Shown here in pieces: positions 1-11,697 of a stretch of DNA of 64,000 nt. This DNA is from Luscinia megarhynchos (Eukaryota; Chordata; Aves; Passeriformes; Turdidae). The position numbers and the translations under genes were made by a program. The DNA lies in assembly GCA_034336665.1 (NCBI GenBank), contig JAPFBE010000003.1, positions 38,290,360 through 38,354,359 on the forward strand, in the 5' to 3' direction. The first letter of the stretch is position 1. Each line of letters starts with the position of its first letter. The notes beneath the pieces are model-generated. The model had not been told where the DNA came from. It saw nothing but the letters and a program-made list of their open reading frames with translations, and made no database searches.

Positions 1-3000
1 ACTGGAAAAGTTTCTAGTGGCACTGAGAAGGTGCACAGAGCCCCCTGACTCAGGAAGATGAAGCAAGCAGGCATCAGGGAAAGACGCCTCAGTAATCTGG
101 CCTCATGCACACATGTGCAGTCCTGGCCTGGGGCTGCTGTCCGTGCTGTTGCTGCCATTGCTGACACAAAAACAGGTGTGAGAGCTTGCAAGAAGAAGAG
201 GCCTTTACATAGCACAATGCTCACCACTTTGACATAGGAAGGTTCTGGGACCCAAGTCTGAAAATGCATTGATGTTGCCTTGCCCTGTTTATGTGCTGTG
301 ATGCTGAGATATCTGTTGTTGATCACCCTAAGATAGAGGGCACTCAAGGTTTTGGGGTCATTTGTTATGGTTGTTCTTATGCCTGTCTGTTCTTACAATT
401 AGAAAGCTGTTCCTATCCATGTTAATGTTTCCATGTAAAAAAATTTTGGCTGGCTTTGTGTTCATGTATGCAGAGAATCAACTGTCTCTTCTTAACACCT
501 TTAGCCTTATTTGTAGGTGATTATGCCCCATGTCATCAGCTCCTATTTAAGTTCCAGCTGGTTCATTCTTGGCCCAAGTAAAACAGTTCTGGATTCAGTG
601 CTCTTCCCTGAGCTCTTTCTAAATAGTTTTGTAGTCCACAGGTTTCTGAATTGAGGTCCCAAGACTTCAGTGAAACTTATACAACATGACTTAATATTAG
701 GACAAAACAGTCAATACTTAATAATATAATTTTCTCTTGAGATGACAGCTTTCCCCTCCTTCCTTTAAACTCATTTTGTCCACATCCACTGACCTTCTGG
801 TTTTTTCATCTACCTTTTCTTGTCCTGATGTGCTGGTTATCCCTTCCTGTCTCTGTACTTACTAGAAATTTAGCCTGTTAATCAGTCTAATGTTGTGTCC
901 ATTGTGTGTTCTGCATTCCATCTCCAGCACCTTTTTACATGTAGTGGTTTTATCTGTCACTTTGAGACCTTCTAAAAAAGTCACTTTGGGAATTAAACTC
1001 TTTCTGTAAGTAATAAAAATTAATCTAACATTTTCTCTATGCAGTTGAAAGTGATTTGGAATGTTTTCAAAGAGACAAAAGGCAAACGTTTGCTGTGGTG
1101 ACTAAGGGGTGCAAAGCATGTGAGCAGTGCTGTGATTGATGCCTGCCCAAAGGAAGGGCATCCTCACTCTGCCTCCTGGCAGAGACTCACAAGATACTCC
1201 AGTTTATGCACCGGAGTATTTGTTGGTTTGGGGATGTGAGTTATCCAAGGAAGAAATGAAAAGAATTTGCATAGAAGGTTAAGTGGAGTTTCAGGTAGTG
1301 CCCAGTAGCATCCAGCATGGCCCTGGTTACTCCAATACTCTTGTTTGTTTTCACAAACCAGCACCTCACAGTTTCGGAGAGGGTGACCGCTGCGAGGAGA
1401 CCATAACCTCTTGATTTCAAAGGAGCCATCGTTTTGCTGGTGCCTCTGTGGTTAATGTAAGAAAGGTGTCTTGCCATAAACTTTTTCCGAGGTATTCAGC
1501 AAGGTTGGGAAGGGGTCGGCCCAGGCAGGAAGCCCTTGTCTGTGCTATAAAGAAAATAGCAAGCAACAAAATGAAAGCATCAAAGGACCAACAGGATGCG
1601 GTCCCAGGAGTCCTCTCTGGCATGTTAGTCCTTCTTGAAAGTTAGCATTGAGTGAAGAGTGACCTTAAAACTCCCTTCATTCAAACAGACTGGGCTCAAG
1701 TTTAAAGTTCAAGGCATTTTGTTTTTTCACCTGTTTCCTACAGTTTTTAAGAAACTTCTGAAGAATTAATGTGTAACTATATCTGGTCACAGAGCCAATG
1801 CAGAGAATTTTTCTCAAGGGAAAATAATGTTACTGTATGGAGTGAGAGAAATGGATACTTTCTGAGTTAGATGTTATTTTGTTGAAACTTTTTCTCCCAA
1901 ACCCACTGAGAGCATGATTGCAAACAGCCCTGGAGCCAGCGAAATGCATGGCTCTAGGGCCATGCTTTATTTTTAAAAGAAGCTGGTAGGGTCCTGTAGT
2001 TGTCTGAATAGTGCTAAAAGAAAAAAAAAAAAAAAGGTGTTTTTTGCCAAAGCTGCTGCTGCCACTTGGGAAGCAAGGTCTTGTTTTGGGCACAATCTGG
2101 GAGCAAAAAGGCTGGTTGCAGCTTCATTTGAAAGTGCAGGGTCAGTGAGCCAGCAACTGGCCCCATGGCTGTCCACCCTTCTGTCACCCTGGTGGAGCTG
2201 TTGGGCCTTAAGAGGGAAAACCAAAGTCCTGACCCAGAACTCCATTGGTGGGTGAGGGTGGATGTGGATACAGTGCTGCCACCCTACCAGCGCTAATGCC
2301 AAGTGGCAACCCTGGCTCCTGGCTGGCACCAGTTGTGAGCCACTTTTTACCCAACACCACCTACCTGTGTGATGCTGAAATAGTTCCTTTATTTTCTGTT
2401 CTCTGCATCTTGCCTGATGAAGCAACTACTTACAGTTCCCACAAGCGATCTGGCAGGTCATCTTTCATAGCTAAAAGAAATAGTTTGCAGAGATGACGTA
2501 CAAATTTCACTCGTGTTTCCCCATGCCATTAAATTTTAATGATTCTGGTATGAATATTTCATGAAAGTACTTTCTGAATGAGTTTGTTTTGTCCTGACAG
2601 CTAATCTTGAGTGTAAGTCTGGGCGGGTTTTGTTTGGTTTTTGGTGGGTTTTCTTTTCCTCTCAGGTGGTTTAGTGAAGGTAAGAAGTGTCAAACTGGAT
2701 TAAGTGAGAAAAGGCAACTTCTTGTTGGTGATTTAGCGAAGGGTGCCATCTATAACTCTTTTCAGCTGTGTAGGGGAAGCCTGTGAAATGACCCTTAAAT
2801 ACAAATCTGCTCTGTGCTCTCCTGCCACAAGGTGGCTAAAACTCTTTTAGAAGCCCAGGATTTGCGAGTGCTTTAAGTGATGTGAATACATCTACAGCCT
2901 TTCTGCAGAGCAACACTCAGCACAGAGATTTATTGTGCAGAAAATTGTGTATGTCTTATTTATATGGAGCAGTGATCAGGAAATGTTATTACCAAGTTTA

Positions 3001-5155
3001 TTTCAATCCCTCTTTGACTGGAGGGCTGGGTTTTGCTTTGTTGTTGTTTTTTTTGTTTTTTTTTTAATAGAAGAAGTCATTGTGCTCAGCCCATCCAGCG
3101 TGAGCGACAGGGCCACTGTGGGGCACAGAAGTGCCACAGGGAGCTGTGGCTGAAACTTCAGCTTCCCACTCCATCTCTGTATGTACTGCCTGCTGAATCA
3201 ATCTGCTCAAAGCCTAGATCAGAAACACTCGCCCAAACCTGGGTTAGCAAGTTCCTTTGTTGCTGTTGAATTCTGTGGACCCTGCACTGGGATGATGGGT
3301 GCCTTTCTTTGAATGGGTGATGTTTCCCAACAGCCAGCTGCTGTGCCATCAGAAACAGGGAAGTTTTCACCAGTTTCAGGAAATGGTGACACTGTTCCCT
3401 GTGAACTTTTTGGAAGCTTATCTCCAGCTGTACAGTAGGGACAGAGCTTTTGTTTAATGGAAATGAAGCGTATCTTTTTCTTACAGATGCACCACTCACT
3501 ATAGTGCTTTTTATGTGCATTTTAGGTTTCCCTTTTTATTTTTTAACTTATTAACTCTGACAAGTAACCTCTTGGTTGTGAACAATTTAATTCACAATTC
3601 ATTTTTCTGATTCAAAGTGAACACGAGTGCCCTAATCCCCTAATGGGAATTAATTGCATGTTTCAATGCTTAACTCTGATCCTTTCTCAATCCCCACTGG
3701 GACAAGTTTCTTCCTGAAGGATCTGTGTTTGTTATTCAAAACACAATCTGAAAGGTAATGATTTTTCTTATAAAAGAGACTCAGGCCGACTGAACATTAA
3801 TGCTCTTTTTATTGTGAGGGAATGAACTGCATCCAAGAAAAAACCTCGTTTATGTCATGAAGGATAAATTACTCTGAAGTATATCTGATAAAATACAGGG
3901 GAAAAAAATCAGTGTGTTCTTATTCCCCTAAGTGAAAGCAGTTTGCCAGTAAATGAAGGCACACACTGTTTTTGCTTGGAAAGCTGTATTTTGATACAGA
4001 GAAAAACTGTTTGCTTCACCAAAGGGGAAATTGCTTGGCTACTGAGGATTTTTAAATGACACTGTTCTCGGCCAGCAACACACCCTTTTGGATAACTGAC
4101 TGAACCTAACAGTTTACTAAAATAAGAGCAAATTGCAGAAAATAGATTAAATTTCTACTTTTAGACTGGTTTTAAACATTTCTCAAATTTGAAATACATT
4201 ATTTAATGACACTCTTTCCAAGAGGAGCCACATAGGCTCTTCTGATGTTGGGTGTCTGGCCCAGCCAGATGACAGTGGATGAGGCAGCCTCTGCCCAGTC
4301 AATGACCATAGGTAAAACGTGGGAAAACATCACAGTGCAAGAACTGCTTCTACCCTACAGAAATGATGGAGGACAAGCAGGGCACAGTGGGAAAAAATAA
4401 TACAGGAACTATGAAAGGTACCTTTCCCCCCCGTTACGTTTCAGTAAAGCCAGTCTTTTATCCCATTTAAACCAATTTTGAGTGTTTCATGCTCACAGAT
4501 AAAGCAAATGGTTGTTCAGGGTCTGTTTTCAAGAGGGGGCTCACACATGTGCAGACCAGTTAGTTGAGGTGATTTGACACTTTGGGGTATCTGTCTAGGG
4601 AGGAGAGGAGGAGCATGGCCTTACCTGGTCTCTCTGCCAGCAGCCCTGGCTTCCAGTTTCTCCCCCAGCCGCACAGCTTGCTGTTCAGCATTGGTCTGTT
4701 GCTCAGCAAGCGGACTTCAGCACTGGCATTATTGCAAATCCACCAGCACGTCCATGAGATGACTCCACACCAGGTTACACTGGCTTTTGGGGAGTCACTG
4801 AGCATGACACCACATACATGCTGCAGCACAGCTCCCATAATGGTGAGAGAGAGAGAAATTAAGAAAGATCTAGAGCTTTTCCTGGGGGTCAGCGATGTGT
4901 TGGCTGATGTTTGGGATTCCTTAGAGAATGTAATTTGGTTACAGCAAAGAACTGCAAAACACTGACTTTCTCCTAGTCTCTGTTTTTCACTGATGCAGTT
5001 GCTGTCTGAAAAGTTTCAAGATACTTGAATTGAGTGTGATACTGAAATGTGGTATTGGACGATGAGACCACTTCTGCGCGAGCCCAAGCAGCCTTTTTGT
5101 AGGAGGTGCCTTGGCAGGGCACTGCCCGTGGGTAACGTCGCTCTTTGTCTTTCAG
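1..5155 (+). other. Non-coding DNA upstream of GGACT, probably its 5' intron
   Basis: The right edge is a good splice acceptor: a pyrimidine-rich tract ending in TTTCAG at 5150-5155, 17 bases before the GGACT start codon. The stretch is therefore most likely the intron between a non-coding 5' exon and the coding exon, a layout known for GGACT. No upstream exon, CpG-rich promoter or recognisable repeat was identified. The open frames here (for example 1973-2425 on the minus strand and 4582-4965 on the plus strand) show no domain, low complexity in places and no splice context, and I treat them as chance. Short poly-A/T runs occur near 2020-2035 and 3040-3066. Confidence 0.55.
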
Positions 5156-5172
5156 CTGCTTTTGCAAGTACG
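5156..5172 (+). other. GGACT: Last 5' UTR bases of the GGACT coding exon
   Basis: This short leader lies between the splice acceptor AG at 5154-5155 and the start codon at 5173. It carries no upstream ATG. The exon continues through the CDS into the 3' UTR. Confidence 0.7.
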
Positions 5173-5628
5173 ATGGCCCGTGTCTTCGTCTACGGCACGC
5201 TCAAGAAGGGCCAGCCCAACTACAAGCACATGGTCAACACGGCCAAAGGCCTAGCGAAATTCCAGGGGAGGGGCCGCACGGTGGAGAAGTACCCGCTGGT
5301 GATCGCAGGGAAGTACAATATTCCTTACATGCTGAACATCCCGGGGACAGGCCACCACGTTGCCGGGGAGATTTACTCTGTGGATGAGCCGATGCTGCAG
5401 TTCCTGGACGAGTTCGAAGGCTGCCCAGACATGTACCAGCGCACGCTGATGAGGATCCAGGTGGTGGAGTGGGAAGGGAAGGGCGGCGCGGGCGACGGCG
5501 AGCTGGAGTGCTTCGTGTACAGCACGGCCACCTACCCGCCCGAGTGGGTCGGGCTCCCCTACCATGACAGTTACGACTCCTCGGGGAAGCACGGCCTGGC
5601 CTACGTCCTACGGGAGAGCCGGGAATAG
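5173..5628 (+). CDS. GGACT: Gamma-glutamylaminecyclotransferase
   Basis: The enzyme converts gamma-glutamylamines, such as the epsilon-(gamma-glutamyl)lysine left after proteolysis of transglutaminase cross-links, to the free amine and 5-oxoproline (family knowledge). The 151-residue product is close to the roughly 153 residues of human GGACT. It has the cyclotransferase (BtrG-like) fold signature: VFVYGTLKKGQPN at residues 4-16, with the substrate-binding YGTL loop at 7-10, and LDEFEGCP at 78-85, where Glu82 aligns with the catalytic glutamate. A PPEW motif and HDSYDS follow near the C-terminus. The coding region is one exon. The ATG at 5173 is chosen because the acceptor at 5154-5155 cuts off the open frame that reaches back to 5047, because the protein then starts like its orthologues, and because the context is strong (A at -3, G at +4). 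The exon is far richer in G+C and CpG than its surroundings. Confidence 0.95.
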   Translation: MARVFVYGTLKKGQPNYKHMVNTAKGLAKFQGRGRTVEKYPLVIAGKYNIPYMLNIPGTGHHVAGEIYSVDEPMLQFLDEFEGCPDMYQRTLMRIQVVEWEGKGGAGDGELECFVYSTATYPPEWVGLPYHDSYDSSGKHGLAYVLRESRE

Positions 5629-5712
5629 GTCCCGAGGTGGCAGCCCGGCCAAGGCGTAGTGCTAAGCAGGTGTTGCTCGGTAACCTTTCCAGGAAAGCTG
5701 TAATACCTTGTT

Positions 5713-5718
5713 ATTAAA
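5713..5718 (+). terminator. GGACT: Candidate GGACT polyadenylation signal (ATTAAA)
   Basis: This common variant hexamer lies 85 bases after the stop codon and is followed by a G/T-rich stretch (around 5757-5782) that could act as a downstream element. It is the first usable signal after the CDS. Confidence 0.45.
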
Positions 5719-7758
5719 TTGCAGGAGCTCTTGTAACCTTCCCAGCCCAGCAGCCGTGGCGCTAGTGTTGAAGTCCCGTAGGCCCAGAGCTGCAGATTCC
5801 TCCCCAGGCAGTCAGTGTCCTCCTCGCCCCCAGCCTGCTGCAGGTAACTGGGTTTGCACCAGGTGTAAAATAACTGTACGTGCACATCAGGTCTGGGGTC
5901 TAATTATTCCCCTCAACTTCCCCCTTTGCCTTGGTGCATAATAATGGAGGTCAGTGAAAGGCAGAGGAACAGATATTTTTTTTTTTCCCTGAATTGACAA
6001 ATTTTCTTGCACTAATATCTGAAACTGATTTAAATGTCTGCACAGTAAAGCACAACTCCTACTGAATATTGACTTGTAATGGGTTAGTAGGCTACTGCAT
6101 GTAAACAGGGAAAGCTGATCAGATAACTTGGTGCTTCTAGACAAAGAGGAAATTGCTGGAGAAGAAGTAAAGATTATTCTTACTCTGCATTGCAATGAGG
6201 TTTTTTTCTGAACTGGAAAGGTGTATTTTTAAACCATGTTTAGTTTTAAAAAGCACTGTCAAAAAATACTGAGAATATGTAAGAGAGTTACATTTAAAAT
6301 TGTATTTTCTATTGCACTTTGCATTCTGTTTCCATTCACTGCATGAATATAGGATTTGGGGGTTTGTGTGTCTGTGTGCCTAAGTGTGTGTGTGTCTGTT
6401 TTGGGGGATGTGGGGGCTGTTGGGGACCAGGAAAAGCAAACCTACTCTGGAGCTGTTGTGAGCACTTACTGTCAAGGTGACTTTTTGCTAAGCATTTTAA
6501 TGCAGAACTTGCAACCATATGCAAACTGAGTTTTCTAATGGGGAAGAAAAATTTATATACATTAAAAATATCCAAAGGACTTGTATTGTGATTATTGCAA
6601 CATTTAAATTGGGAAAAAATATGTAAAGAAGACTGTTGTCCCCTTGACCCAACCAACTGTGCTGGTTTCTGTACAATCTGGGAAAATAGTGGCTTTCTAT
6701 TGTTATACTCCTGTGCCTTATATTTTCCTTCAGCTGCAGATAGATTGTACAGTAGCCAAAGCTGCCAAAGGGATGGGAGCAGGCATTGTATGCCATGCAG
6801 TGAGCCAAAGTAGCATCAAATGCAGCAAGGATGCAATTGAGAACAATATTGTACTTTTGCTTCACTGCCTGTAGCCCTGTGATGGCCAGAGGAGATCCAG
6901 GGTAGAGAATCAGCCTAAACTTCAGCAGTAGTAGGCACTGCTGCATCTCATTTAGAAAAGCTTCTGTGTTGCTGAAATAAGCAAAACTAGTAACTTGATA
7001 GTAGAATACTTGTGTCTCTTTACAATATTTGTCTGTTTAGGGCAACCTGCAGAGACTGAACTGTGCTCCTTTGGGAAGGGATAAGATGGCAGTAAGGAGA
7101 CTTGTAAGGAGATCTACAGGGTCTCTGCCTCTGTTTCTCCAACTGCTAAAGCATTCATTTTCCTGGAAGGCAGGTACTATCCAAACACTCTCCTTACTCA
7201 TCCTGATAAGTTCTATAAACTAATTCCCTAAGCAGATCCCTGGACTGCATATTCCCCCTCGGCCATGTGATGTAGTTAATTAGCAGTGTCTCAATAACAG
7301 GAACAGTGCTTCTCCAGTCAGAAGTTTCAAGCAGAATCAAGCTTTCCTGGTTGAACATGAGTCACCAGCCCTGTCACCGACTGTTTTTTTCCAGGAAAGG
7401 GCCCAGGCACCTCTGGCAACAGGGTTTCTTTCTGGGAAGTAGCAGGACTCGGCACATCCTAGGCAAGAAAAAGAGAGCAGGCCTGCTCCACTCTGGGGCA
7501 GTGGTCAAGGTCCCTTTGTGTCCCTTTCCTGTGAGCATTCAGGAGGAGGCTTGGTCTGAGGGACAGCACATGCTGTTAACAGTACCTTGGGGCAGCAGCT
7601 AAAGAGCTGTGAGAACAGTGCCAGCTCCTTCTGTAAAGGCATCCAGTAGTCAGTATCAAGAAGATAAAGGTGGGGAAATTGAGTATGAATTTGAAACAAA
7701 GAAGACAATTCCCTTACAACTTTAAATGAAAATACATGACAAATGTCTGCACTAGCAA

Positions 7759-7764
7759 AATAAA
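7759..7764 (+). terminator. GGACT: Candidate distal GGACT polyadenylation signal (AATAAA)
   Basis: This is a canonical hexamer about 2.1 kb after the GGACT stop, with a second copy at 7803-7808 inside AT-rich sequence. If used, the GGACT transcript would end only about 250-300 bases from the PCCA 3' end. The AT-rich setting makes chance occurrence likely. Confidence 0.3.
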
Positions 7765-7775
7765 GCCTCTAACCT

Positions 7776-7895
7776 GTAATTTAAATCTAATATATACAAA
7801 GTAATAAAAATATAATAATATATAAGTATTTAAAATCTATAATAATAATAATTTATTAATAAATTCAATAAATATATATCTTAATTCAAAATAAA
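7776..7895. repeat. AT-rich low-complexity spacer between convergent genes
   Basis: The stretch is almost entirely A and T, with TAA/ATA/TATA runs, and lies between the candidate 3' ends of GGACT and PCCA. It has no coding content. Confidence 0.7.
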
Positions 7896-8131
7896 TCTGA
7901 TCAGAATTTAAGCTGTTGGTGGTACTGCTGCAGCACTTACACAGAGTGAAAAAAGAACTGCTCAGTTTGCTCAGTGGTTAATTTTTCATTCTTGCCAGCC
8001 ATTCTGTACAGCCTGGCTGGGGCCTCAAACCAGGGACATTGCTGTGGAGAAGACAAATCAGATTTTGGCTTTTGTTGTGTTTTCTTTATTTTAAAAAAGA
8101 GACTTTTCCTGTTTCAAAGCAGAAATGGTAT

Positions 8132-8146
8132 TTTATTGATTTTATT
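8132..8146 (-). terminator. PCCA: Candidate PCCA polyadenylation signals (two AATAAA)
   Basis: Read on the minus strand, AATAAA occurs at 8141-8146 and again at 8132-8137, about 245 bases after the PCCA stop codon. A third copy lies at 8085-8090. They imply a PCCA 3' UTR of roughly 270-320 bases. Confidence 0.55.
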
Positions 8147-8388
8147 TGATCCTGAAAAATCAAAGCATTACAAAGGTTATGTACAAGTATTTCTGGAAGT
8201 AAAAAATCTGGGATCTGTTGCCAAGATTTAACATCTGTGTTTGCTGTCTTAACCACTGATACAGTAAATATGCCTGTATAAAATCTTGTGCATAGTACTG
8301 TCCATTTTCTGTGTTGAATTGTCTTAATGTTACTTTACAGATAAAAATAATAAAGGCTTAGTTAATTCAACAGTGTGGAGGCAACCTT
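8147..8388 (-). other. PCCA: PCCA 3' UTR
   Basis: The region lies between the TGA (8389-8391 on the minus strand) and the first AATAAA downstream of it. It is moderately AT-rich and contains no repeat that I recognise. Its extent rests on the choice of polyadenylation signal. Confidence 0.55.
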
Positions 8389-8457
8389 TCATTCCAGTTC
8401 CACCAGCAGATCTTCTTCTCCAACAGTGTCACCAGCTTTGCAGTGCACAGCTTTCAC
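8389..8457 (-). CDS. PCCA: Propionyl-CoA carboxylase alpha subunit, terminal coding exon
   Basis: This exon encodes the last 22 residues and the stop codon. The peptide runs VKAVHCKAGDTV then GEEDLLVELE, which matches the end of vertebrate PCCA: the final strands of the biotinyl (BCCP) domain, with the C-terminal LLVELE. The acceptor on the minus strand reads CCCTAG just before 8457, and the exon starts in phase 0, directly continuing the AAKTGK at the end of the exon at 11698-11775. PCCA carries biotin in the alpha6-beta6 mitochondrial propionyl-CoA carboxylase, which makes (S)-methylmalonyl-CoA in the breakdown of isoleucine, valine, methionine, threonine and odd-chain fatty acids (family knowledge). 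The gene runs towards GGACT, tail to tail. Confidence 0.93.
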   Translation of the reverse strand: MKAVHCKAGDTVGEEDLLVELE

Positions 8458-11400
8458 CTAGGGTACAGAACCAGCACAATTTAAATTCCTTGCTATCCTG
8501 GTGAAATAAATGGCTTGGCTGACGTGGCTTGTATTCAAGCCATGGGTGATGGCCACTGTGCAGCCTGAGGACACCCCAGGGACACAGATCCTTGTGCTGC
8601 AAGGGCCTCCAGGGGCTGAGTGCTCGACCTCCAGCACTCAGAGCCCAGCTGAGTTTTGAGTGCCAGTGCTGGACAAATGGTGTCCAACCCCATCAGGCTA
8701 CTCAGGCACCTACCATTAGCTGGTTTGCTTGCAACAGAGATGCTTGAAGACCTGAACATCAGATAGAGATGCCACGTTTATAAATTAAAAAGCACCTTTT
8801 TCACCTGGTTGCACTGCTGTTTATTTGTTCTAAATAGAGGACAGGCTGATTCTACAATACTCATGTTGGGGCATTGTAATGAAATATTCCACCATTTCTT
8901 TAATTACAGCTTTCAAATACAGCAGGATCTTGGAACTGCAGCCATGAAGCTTCTCTCAGTCTCCAGACAGTTGGGATAGATGATTCAATCCTGAATTGGG
9001 ATCCTTTAATTTAACTGAACTTGGCAAAAGCTACCACTGTCAAATAAGTGCAACTGTATCTGTAGATGAATTACATACTCCTGTGCAGATTCCTGAATTT
9101 TAAAACACAAACAACTTACACTAGCCCCTCATTTCCTCTATAAAAGGCTGCAACATGTTTGAATTCCATTTCAGCACATGAAGTAATAGAAAATAGAAAA
9201 GCTGTAGAGTTTGCTTCCAGTATTAATTCAGAGCTCTCACTGACATGCCCAAAATCCTTATTCAGCAGATAATGCACAGCATACCCCAAGTAGTAGGCTA
9301 TGATGGACACACTATTGCTCACATCCACATCTGACAATCTAAAGCCATGTGAGCTGTAAGCAGATCTCTGCCTCTGTAGCACAAGCACACTCACAGCACT
9401 GCTCCAGAAATGATGCTGAGCACGGGCAAAGACAGCGTGATACGTACAAACAAGGGCTTTATTTCTAAACCAGTAGCTGGGCAGTGTACCCAGTTGCTGA
9501 GCCTCAATCTTCCAGGAGATGAAAGCAGTGTGAAAAGCATTCTACCCCTTGCTTTTCTTTTTCTACAAAGCCAAGGTTCAGCAAACACCGGAGCTAGCCG
9601 GTGTTTGAAACTCCCCAGCCATTTCAGCCGTGCAGCAGGGCCGGCTCCTCGTGCTGACCCAGGCACAGCTGACCCTGTGCAAGACAGGAGCCTCGCCAGT
9701 TCCTCTCCAGCTTTCTCGCATTTTTAAACCACCTGCAGCTGGAGTAAACTCAAAGCAGATAAAAACAAGCCACTTTTCTCACAATTACAAACAGGAAGAT
9801 GGAGTTTGATACAGAAAAGGAATTCAAGTCAGGAATGAAAATGGGAACGTCTTCCAGCTGAAGACAAATGAACTGAGTTTCAAAACACAGTTTCAAAGCA
9901 TCAAAACATGGACTAACAGCCTGTGCCAAACATCCCATTCCTGTGGAGAGGCCAAGTTATTTTAGCACTCAGAGCCATGACTTTGCACTGCAGAACAGGA
10001 TGAATTCTGTTTAGCAGCTTCATTTCTACACAGCCCAAAACTTTTGTGCTTATTCAAATTCTTAACATTCTAAAGGTCAAATAATGTGCTTGCTATTAAA
10101 ATGGGCACACCAAGGGGACATTGCAAGGTGCATGTGAGGCCCCCAAATGGCTTGTGCACCTTTCACATCCTACCTTGGAGGATTAATAAGCCAAACACAG
10201 GTTTATGTGGCATCTGTACTGAGTGAGTGGGAAATATTTATCATCAGGAGAAGTACAAGCAGGATGGTAAGGAGCAGGTCCATGGATTGCAGAACACCTT
10301 GGTGGGAAAGGGAAGGTTAAAGTGAAAAATAAATGGGGTGGGTGGGAGAGGGAATGGCATTTTAATTACAAATACTAGTTAACACCAGTGGATGAAAAGA
10401 GCAGCCATAAGGGGTGCTTCATCTGCTGCATGGCAGATGAAAAACTAAATGCTTGGAAATATTAATCAAGTGAGAAAATAAATTATATAGAAATTAATGC
10501 ATGAAATAAAGTAATAAAGTGGCAATGTTAGAACAAAAGGAACAGGAACACTCTCAGTATTTTTTTCTCTTGAGACCCAATTTTGCACTGGATGCACTGG
10601 AAGAGACAAGTCCTGGGACCCAGCCTCGGTGACAATTTCAGAGCTGTGCCAAAAAAGCCTTTCTTGTAAACACACAAACAGTCCTTGGCATTGAGAGCCA
10701 TCCTGAGATCTCAGCGAACCTTGCCAGTGGCAAAGCCGGTCCCTGCCGCAGAGTCAGGCTCCCCCTGCTGCCTCCGTGCGGGCTGGAGGCTCCTGCCCCG
10801 CCTTTGTGCCCAGCAAGAGCAGAGGGGCTTGACCCCAGGCAGAGATGGGCTAGGGCAGGTTAGGAAAATTAGGAAATAGAGGAGGATATGTAATCCAGAT
10901 CCACACTACTCTCTCCCATTGGAAAGGATGGATCTGGGGCCCATGTCTGCTGATGGTTTCAGGCTGTGAATTATAATCTGGCAACAGGGATGCTCTGAAG
11001 TCCCACCTTGAGGTGTGACAGTTCTCAGACCAACGGGTTTAGGGCATGCCCTTGTCACATAAGCTTAACCAGTTCCCTGCCCAGAGTGCTGGTTTTGGCA
11101 CATCCTACACTGCAGCAAAGGCCCAGCTCCAGGGCTGCAACACTGATCCCTCAGAAGCAGGATAGCCTAATGCACAGCCTTACAAAGCTTAACAAATGTG
11201 CAGATCTAGGCTTGATATTTAACAGTCACAATAATAAAAAAATGCTGTTTTCTCCCTCCTGCAAAAGCACTTTCTATGCCTTGTTCTGGGTGGGTTTTTT
11301 AATGTCAAATTATTTGCCATTAAATAATTAACTGGCAAAGAAATCTCTCTTGTTCAGTTGCTCTCTGGAAAGATGAAATTTGGAGAAATGGTCTGCAACA

Positions 11401-11697
11401 CCTTTCAATTCAACTTGGCATTGTAACATCAGAGAAAACAAGTCATTTAGGAGAAAGAGAGTTATATGAATTTCCAAAGCCAGTAAAACTATTTCCTGCT
11501 GTGCTATCTAAGGCAAGGAACTACTTAACAGCATTCACAGCAGATGCAAATGTTACAAAATTAAAGACACCTCACTTTGAAAGACTTACAACAATCAGAC
11601 TTAATTCCTTAACAACCAGAATCCTCCTTTTTTCCTTTTAAAATTTTATCCTGTTTGACAAGTTGCATATGGTTTTAAGTGACCTAAGGTGGCTTAC
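8458..11697 (-). other. PCCA: Last PCCA intron (3,240 bp)
   Basis: The intron is bounded on the minus strand by donor GTAAGCC at 11697 and acceptor CCCTAG at 8458. It holds no gene that I recognise. A perfect 10-bp inverted repeat lies at 9582-9607, described separately. The stretch 8520-8760 and the part around 9580-9700 are richer in G+C, as is 10680-10870, but nothing coding is supported; the open frames 9391-9666 (minus) and 9410-9727 (plus) overlap each other and have no domain. Confidence 0.85.
9582..9607. repeat. Perfect inverted repeat with CCGG cores
   Basis: The arms CAAACACCGG and CCGGTGTTTG are exact reverse complements separated by the 6-base loop AGCTAG. It sits inside the last PCCA intron. 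The CCGG-N6-CCGG spacing resembles the half-site layout bound by CP2-type (TFCP2) factors, but that is inference. Confidence 0.75.

Larger units (their letters stand above)
5629..7830 (+). other. GGACT: GGACT 3' UTR and downstream sequence
   Basis: The 3' UTR starts directly after the TAG at 5626-5628. Two end points are possible. A short form would use the ATTAAA at 5713-5718, which has G/T-rich sequence about 45-70 bases downstream. A long form would use AATAAA at 7759-7764 or 7803-7808 and give a UTR of about 2.1 kb. The stretch holds no gene that I recognise; the open frames in 5700-7700 show no domain. A TG-rich run lies near 6366-6400. Transcript data are needed to choose the end. Confidence 0.45.

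Noticed and set aside
1973..2425. 150-codon minus-strand open frame upstream of GGACT
   Set aside because: It includes a phenylalanine run from poly-A/T sequence and shows no domain or splice support.
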